Assembly (NCBI GenBank): GCA_026261815.1
Contig: JAMPIT010000544.1
Span: forward strand, 1-64,000
Direction of reading: 5' to 3'
Length of the DNA: 64,000 nucleotides
DNA from: Monarcha castaneiventris obscurior
Taxonomy: Eukaryota > Chordata > Aves > Passeriformes > Monarchidae
Part shown: positions 57,396-64,000 of the stretch, piece after piece
Numbering within the stretch: position 1 is the first letter of the stretch
How the letters are laid out: every line of letters begins with the position of its first letter
Notes under the pieces: model-generated
Databases searched by the model: none
Told to the model about the DNA's origin: nothing
Seen by the model: the letters and a program-made list of their open reading frames with translations, nothing else
Program-made: the position numbers and the translations under genes

Positions 57396-59640
57396 AAGTA
57401 ACCAGGTGGGGCAGTCCTGAAGTACCAAAAACTCTGCTTTGAGAGACCATCGTGAGCAAGAGAGAGCACAGGGACATTCCTTGTGCAAGGGACATCACCT
57501 GCTGTTCTTATATATCACACCAGCCATTATATTCCAAGTTGCTTTATTTGCATTGCTATAAAGCTACTCAAAACAAAACTTTTCCAGCATTCTGCCCTCC
57601 AGATGCCTGGGTCATTCACCATACAGTGCCTCTTTTGCATGAAGCAGACTTTGCTAGAATTATACATTGCCAAACTTCGATGTTACTCGCACTAAAATGA
57701 AGACTTCTGCCTGGAGCAGTGCTGTTTGTTAAAATCTGCAAGCTAAATATCACCTGAATGTGAATTTTTCCTGTTTTGGTAGCTTTAGGGTATTCATGTC
57801 TCTTAGAATTCACCCCCCAGACACCTTTTCAGGTGTAAATGAAACACTTTGAAAAGCAAAGGGAGACTTACTCAGGATGCACTGTCCTGTCACCCTTGAT
57901 AAGAACAAGGCATCACTTTTTTTTCCAAAAAGATATGCTGCAGGTCTCCTGGAAGCCCCAAATTCAGTGAAATTGTCACTTCGTTATCACAGGAAAAAAA
58001 AAAAAAATTCTTTTTTAAAGTCTATCTGACCTTAACATCATCTTAATTTAAATCAGTTTAAGATTTGGCTTTGTGTTTAGCAAAAGTATGAACCACTTTT
58101 GTTCCTTTTGTTTACTTCTAACAACCTGAGTTTTCCCAAGTTCGTTGTATAACAATTGCATAAAAATATACTGAAATATTTACCCCTCCATGCGTGCCCA
58201 CCTTGGAACAGTGCTTGTTGTGGTATCTGTATGCTGCTAATTCATGAACTGTACTGGCACTCACAAGAAGTCTTGGCATTTCTTTAGGCTGTTATCAAAT
58301 AATTCTTACAAAAAAATGAGAAACGTGTTAGTCTTTTGTATTTGTTGTTTGAGGCTTTGCTTCACCCTCTCAGCTGAGCTTTGGGGTGAAGGAGGGAAGG
58401 GGTTGGATCCACCACAGAGGGTGGGAACAAAGTCCTTCTCCAGGACATCTGTGCTGTGTCCCTGTGAGGAGAGAGAAAGGGGGGAGCCCCTCTCCCCCAA
58501 GGGCAGACTCTGTGCTGGTTGAAGACAACAGAAAACATGGCTTGGCCACAGTCGGGGGGTCCAGGCCCCTGGAGGCAGATTGCTGCTGCTGTGGGGGACA
58601 CAGGACCCTGAGGTGTCCTGTCCCCAAGTCCCCCACTCCCGAGTGTCACTGCAGCACAGGGCACCTGCTTTGCAGTGACCACACCAAGGGACCCTCTTTG
58701 CCTCCAGGTTCTGTCTGTCCTGGCAAGTCTGGAAGGGAAATGTTCTCTGTGACAACGTCTTCTGAAGCCCCAGAGGTTCCTCTGTGGGGGAGAAATGAGA
58801 AATATGCTTTGACAGAAACACACCCTCCCTGCAGAGCTTGAACCCTGCCTGTACCTCACACCAGTGCCCAAACCCAGTGGCAGGAAAAGCCTCACTGGGT
58901 CAGTGGGGGTGATCATCCCTCACCCAGCTGGACTCACAGCCTTCACAAGGAGCTGGTTTGGAAAGGGTCACGATTCAAACACTTTTAGCCAAAAGCCCTG
59001 GTGCTTCATGTGGGAGGACCATGCCAGGATCTGACCCCGCAGTGCTGAGCAGCAACACCACAAAACCTCCCTGATCTCCTGCCTTGGTCCTGCACCGACC
59101 ACTGAGCAGGTGACCTGTCACAGGGTGGCAGAGTTACTGACCCCTCCTGCCAAAGAACAGATTTAAACTTTCTGTGTCTATTGCCCTGATTATTTTATAG
59201 TACAGATATTCAGGGACTTCTCATCTGTCCCTTGACACAACCATCATTCTCATCTCTCTCCAGCTGTAGGAAGCCCATGGCTCCTTAAGTGCTGGATTCC
59301 AGGCAGTGCTTGGAGCCTACATTTCACTCATGATGAAATCTGCCATGTCACTGGGAAACAGCCTGAAGAAGCTGCCTAAATCATATTTGAACTATAAAGC
59401 AAGGCATTGTATTTCACAGATTTCCAACCAATTAACCTCATTCCAGAAACTATCAGGGATGCAGAAGAAAACTTTCCATACTCCTTTTTCTTTAGCATCA
59501 CTTTTTAAAATTAATATCCCTCTTAAATTTTTTATGTTGCACTTCAAACGCACTCCCAGATGAAAGGGCAAGAGTTAAGGACTGTGCTGCCTCTGTTTCC
59601 ACATCTCACTCTTTCAGGTGAAACTGACCCCAGGGACAGG
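57396..59640. other. TRAC 3'UTR and gene-free flank
   Basis: The exon-4 3'UTR starts here. I found no AATAAA on the + strand within the next 2 kb, so the mRNA end is undefined. 58,380-59,100 is more GC-rich with open frames on both strands but no recognisable motif. Confidence 0.4.
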
Positions 59641-59699
59641 ATTGGCCAAGTGGGAGATGAGTTAAACGTTTTGACTAAAGTGGCTCTTGGCATGTGACC

Positions 59700-60000
59700 T
59701 GCAAAGCACTGAATTTGCAAGGTCTACTTCAAAGACACTTTCAGATATCAGGCTGCCAATCTCCCACCACCACAACGTGCCCCCTTCCCTGCACTTTCTT
59801 GTTTATTTCAAGATACAAAAACCACAGAGCAAAGCAAAGCCAGGAAATAACACGGCAGGACAGGAGCTGGAAAGGGGCTCGTGGCCCAGGTGGGGCCGGA
59901 AGAGGCCACAGCACGAGTTCCATGACGCCACAATCGAGATCTGGGTCACCACTGATGCTTGTCTGTGCCTGACCACAAAAACCACTTCCTCTGGAAAGTG
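59700..60000 (+). promoter_or_regulatory. Candidate TCR alpha enhancer
   Basis: Within 300 bp there is a TCF/LEF site TTCAAAG (59,728-59,734), a CRE-like TTCCATGACG (59,918-59,927), and ACCACAAAAACCACTTCCTC (59,972-59,991), which packs two RUNX cores against an ETS core. The mammalian alpha enhancer uses CREB/ATF, TCF/LEF, RUNX and ETS sites and lies a few kb downstream of TRAC, before DAD1. Position and site content fit; activity is inference. Confidence 0.4.
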
Positions 60001-60712
60001 AAGCACAAATGAGGAGGGGGTGCAGGGCTGGGGTGGCACGTGGCAGGGAGGGGGAGAAGCTGTGGAAAAGAACAGCAGACGTTAGACCACAAGACGAAGT
60101 GGAATGAGTTTAAGACATTCTCCCCTCCTACCCCTCACCACAGCCTGCACTTGGGGAGTTGTTTTGGGTACAGCAGGAAGGATTGAGCTATGTATAGAGT
60201 GGGCAGGGAAAGGAGGGGAGAAATGCTTTATAAAGTGTGGTGGGGAGAGCTCTTAGAGTTGTGTCAGATTTCTGAATTTGCTGATAGATCTCTACACCAC
60301 TTTTACAGATTGAATCTGTGCAGAAAAATCCTTCCACTTCTCCTGATATGGATGAGAAGGAAGGATGAAGGGGCAGGCCAGAGTGCTCTGACACTGTCCT
60401 GGAAGGAGGTTTTGCATGGTCCACCTTTAGCATCCTCTCCCCTCTGTCACCACCTGTCCTGCTATGGGTAGGAGATGAATTTGTGTGTTTTCTCAGGGTT
60501 TTGTTGGAGAGAACATCCTGCCTGATATTTGTCATCTCTCATCAAACACGGCCCTGTGCACAAACCATCCTCTCTTATTTTCCTCCTCCTCCCCATGCAA
60601 CCAGGGACCCGAGTGTGGACTTTACAAGGACCAGAGCTTGAAGGTATCAATGGACTTGCAGAAGCTTATTCCGATGTGGGAGGAGCTCTAATAGGACTTG
60701 GATTTATCGTAG

Positions 60713-60995
60713 ATTCACAGAATCCCAGGATGGTTTGATTTGGAAGGGACCTTAAAGAACAACCAGTCCCACCCTCTCCCATGGGCAGGGACACCTCCCA
60801 CTGTCCCAGGCTGCTCCAAGCCCCAATGTCCAACCTGGCCTTGGAAAATTCCAGGGATCCAGGGGCAGCCACAGCTTCTCTGGGCACCCTGTGCCAGGCC
60901 CTCACCACCCTCACAGGGAAGAATTTCTTCCCAATATCCCATCTAACCCTGCCCTCTCACAGTTTGAAACCATTCCACCTTGTCCTGTCACTACA
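60713..60995 (-). mobile_element. CR1 LINE 3' fragment
   Basis: Minus-strand CR1: 'aatcccaggatggtttgatt', 'tggaagggaccttaaagaac', then 'cacagggaagaatttcttcc'. Confidence 0.8.
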
Positions 60996-61019
60996 CTTTC
61001 CCTCAAGAATTCTACCGTC

Positions 61020-61290
61020 GAGCTAACGGCGACTGGAGGAATCATAAGCAGGTTAGAAGCAGGAAAAAGGGAGAAAAAAAAAGATCCTTCACAGCAAAGC
61101 CTCGCGTGTCCTCCCGCTCAGCTCCCGTGCAGTTCCGAGCAGCGGCCAGGGGAGGGCCCAGCCCGGGGCCGCTAAGGGCAGGGGCTCCCTGCCCGAGCCG
61201 AGCATCATCACCCCCGGGCTGCTGCTCCGCGCTGCTCCGGCTGCCCGGGCACGGCTCAGGGCCCTTCTCATGGGAAAGAAGAGCTGGGTG
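61020..61290. other. GC/CpG-rich stretch
   Basis: A short CpG-rich block (for example 'ccgagcagcggccagggga') without a recognised gene. It could be an LTR core or a regulatory element of the TRAC-DAD1 interval. Confidence 0.3.
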
Positions 61291-61749
61291 GATCATTTAG
61301 CATCCCTGCACCCTGCGAGTCCCTGCCTGCTCTCCCGACGCTGCTGCCATTGCAAACAAGTCCAGAAGTGGCGGTGCTGGCATGAGTTCTTTGTTCCTGA
61401 CACAGACCCAGACTCCATCCTCTAGAACAGTGAAGACCCTGCTCCCTCACACCACACAGCCCGTGTTAGGCAGGAGATTTGGGATCCCCAGGTTTCAGAC
61501 TTTTACAGGTTTAATTTCTGTGGCACAGCTGGAGATGTTAAAAAGGTGATAAACAGGAGCCAGAATAGAATTCTGAGAGGTTGAAGCTATCAGAGACCCG
61601 AAGTTCCATCTCCTCAGTGCAGCACACAAACATTTCCATGCCATGGAGTCTCAAGGCTCTCAAGGTTTTGCCTCTCCTGTGTTTCAGCTGCAGAGAAAAC
61701 CAGACAAGCACGAAGCAGGATCAGCGTGAGGACAGAACCTCATACATGA

Positions 61750-62515
61750 AGGTTCTACAGAGACCTGAACAGGCTCGATCAATGGGTAAAGGACAATGGC
61801 ATGAAGTTCAAGGCCAAGTGCTGGTCCTGCAGTGGGGTCCCAGCAAACCCCTGCAGCTCCAGGCTGGGGGAAGAGTGGCTCAAGAGCTGTTCAGCAGAAA
61901 GGAACGTGGCAGTGCTGGTTGACAGCTGGCTCAGCATGAGCCAACAGCGTGCCCAAGTGGCCAAAAAGGCCAATAGCAACCTGGCTTGTATCGGGAAAAG
62001 CGCAGCCAGAAGTAATCATCCCCCTGCACTCGACATTGGTGGGGGCTGCAGCTCGAGTGCTGCGTTCAGTTCTGAACCCTTCACTTTAAAAAGGACTTTG
62101 AGGGGCTGGAGTGCGTCCAGTGAAGAGCAACAAGGCTCATGAAAGGACTAGAAAACATTTCTCTTCTGAGGAATGGCCAAGGGAGCTGGGGTTGTTTAGT
62201 GTGAAGAGGGGGCTCAGAGGGGGTCACATCACATCTGTGACCGGGTGCAGTGAGGTGGGGACAGTCTCCTGTGCTGTGCCTGCAGTGAGAGGACCAGGGG
62301 AAATGGCCTTGAGCTGAGACAGGGGAGATTCAGATTAGATCAGGGTGGTCAAGCACTGGAAGGGGCTACCCAGGGAGGTGGTGGAGTCACCATCCCTCGG
62401 GTGTTCAGGAGGCACCTGGATCTGGCACTGGGTGATGTGGTTTAGTTACAGTGGCAGTGCTGGGTGAATGGTTGGACTGGATCATCTTGAAGGTCTCTTC
62501 CAACCTTAATTCTGC
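61750..62515 (+). mobile_element. CR1 LINE 3' part, about 0.75 kb
   Basis: CR1 text throughout ('agagtggctcaagagctgtt', 'gggctggagtgcgtccagtg'), ending 'ggttggactggatcatcttg' and 'ctcttccaaccttaattctg'. Frames are broken. Confidence 0.8.
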
Positions 62516-63097
62516 GAGGGGGGAGCTTCTCCATGGCCCCAGAGCAGCTCAAGTGCAGCTCTAAGGCCCTGACAGCTCAGCAGTCCGTCCCAACACCCTT
62601 GTGTTTACCAGCACATCAGAGTGCAGGAACACTGACACTGTGGTGGGGTGGCTGTACCACCCACAGGCCCTAGTGAGCCTCAAAGTCCAGCTGGGACATC
62701 CAGATGTGGCCCATGAGTCTCTGAGGGATGAGAGGGTCTGTGGAAAGCTGGGTGCACCTGGGGATGTGCTGGAGGACACTTCCTTCCCTTTGTGACCACT
62801 AACCACAGCCTCATCTGAATTTTCCACAGCTTTATAGCCCAGGGTCACATTGGCAACAGACTCTGTAAGATCCAAAGGCAGGAAAGAGGGAGATGAAAAG
62901 GGTGGATGATAACTTGAGTTTCCACGATCACTTGTTTCCTGCTTCCCTCCAAAACTGGGGCACAGAAATAAAGCCTGGTGGGTAGAAAGGAAGGGAGAGA
63001 GGTAAAACCAGGGAGTCATGCCTGAGAGGGAATTTGGATGCAGGAGAAGCTCTGTATTTGCCACCAATATGGAAAAGGCTGCAGTGTCATTAAGGGT

Positions 63098-63819
63098 TTT
63101 ATTGATGGAAATGATCACTGTTACACAATGAGGCTGCAGACCCCTCCACAGGACACTCTGGGGGGGGAAATCTTGATCCCTGTGTCCCCTTCCTCCACCA
63201 AGGAAGGTGAGTGTGCTGGGCACTTCCCTATGCCAGGCTTTGCCATCAGGAGCAGTTCAAGACCTGGAAAGAGAGCAGGCAACAGGAGCAACGTTACTGC
63301 AAAGCAGAGGGGATAGAATTCCCCCAAGCCCCAGTGATCCTGTGGCCCCTTGCAACAGCAACAACAGGGCGTGTCCTCCACTTCCCAACACCCAACTGTC
63401 CCTGCCCCCAGCTGCCTCATCTGCAAAGAAACTCCAGACTTGGACCCCAGCCATACCATGGCCTCTGATAAAAACAGCCCTCACAGAGCCCAAGACTTTG
63501 AGCTCCCAAAGCTTCTCCTGCAAAGAAGAATGGGGAGTCTCTCTCATAAGAGAGCAATGTGGGTAGGTTTCTGTAACAGTCCTAGTTAAACTTTTCAATT
63601 ATAAAAGCCAAAAAGGATATGCTCAAAACCAGAAAGCCATAAATCCTCACTCTGTGCCAACCCAGAGGACAACAGCTCAGCTATGCTTGGCCAAGAGGAA
63701 GCTGGGAGCTCAGGGGACTCCTGGATTCACTCTCCTAGTTCTCCCCCAAAATCACTGCAGTCCTGTGGTTGCCCCTTTTGTGACCCCACAGATCAGTACC
63801 TGGCAGTCTCTCCCAGAGC
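63098..63819 (-). other. DAD1: Probable DAD1 3'UTR
   Basis: Follows the DAD1 stop codon on the minus strand. The first AATAAA on that strand is at 63,098-63,103, giving an untranslated region of about 0.7 kb. Extent is inferred from that signal only. Confidence 0.45.
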
Positions 63820-63999
<180 letters not shown>

Positions 64000-64000
64000 A

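Noticed and set aside
58306..58916. Overlapping open frames on both strands after TRAC
   Set aside because: No splice context, domain or homologue; likely GC-rich chance frames.

Overview
This window is the 3' half of an avian T-cell receptor alpha/delta (TRA/TRD) locus, and nearly every gene is on the + strand. Numerous CR1 LINE fragments, avian-type retroviral LTRs, and a VH-like V segment lying inside the TRA/TRD locus point to a bird, most likely a songbird (species is inference). The locus is anchored on its 3' side by the last exon of DAD1 on the minus strand, the conserved neighbour of TRAC in tetrapods.

Layout. (1) 1-2.3 kb: an intact delta constant gene (TRDC copy 1: Ig domain, Cys-bearing connecting peptide, transmembrane exon, 3'UTR exon). 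(2) 2.3-6.3 kb: its 3' flank, then a shrunken, collinear copy of the early J-alpha region in which the J segments have been deleted, plus a solo LTR with a clean 6-bp target duplication. (3) 6.3-19.8 kb: an island between two delta constant genes. It contains a VH-like V gene (V-H-delta; leader, V exon, 23-bp-spacer RSS), a delta D segment (12-RSS on the left, 23-RSS on the right), two degenerate J-delta-like segments, and several LTR/CR1 insertions. (4) 19.8-21.5 kb: a second delta constant gene whose exons 2-4 are almost identical to copy 1, but whose Ig-domain exon is shortened, has lost its first cysteine and has an acceptor in the wrong phase. (5) 27-50.8 kb: the J-alpha cluster. I find 24 J segments with an upstream RSS, plus several relics. 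All have the 12-bp-spacer RSS on the 5' side and most have a GT donor on the 3' side. (6) 55.0-57.4 kb: TRAC (four exons). (7) 57.4-63.8 kb: intergenic, with CR1 copies and a candidate T-cell enhancer (CRE-like, TCF, RUNX and ETS sites) near 59.9 kb. (8) 63.82-63.95 kb: last coding exon of DAD1.

How it works together. V, D and J segments are joined by RAG under the 12/23 rule, and the rearranged exon is spliced in phase 1 to a constant gene. V-H-delta lies downstream of TRDC copy 1 in the same orientation, so deletional joining can deliver it only to the D/J set in front of TRDC copy 2, or directly to J-alpha segments and TRAC. Since TRDC copy 2 looks broken, this window may show a V-H-delta/D/J/C-delta cassette in decay, or one redirected to TRAC. 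Sequence identity between the two TRDC copies is patchy (near-identical blocks separated by clearly diverged blocks), which suggests gene conversion or repeated duplication.
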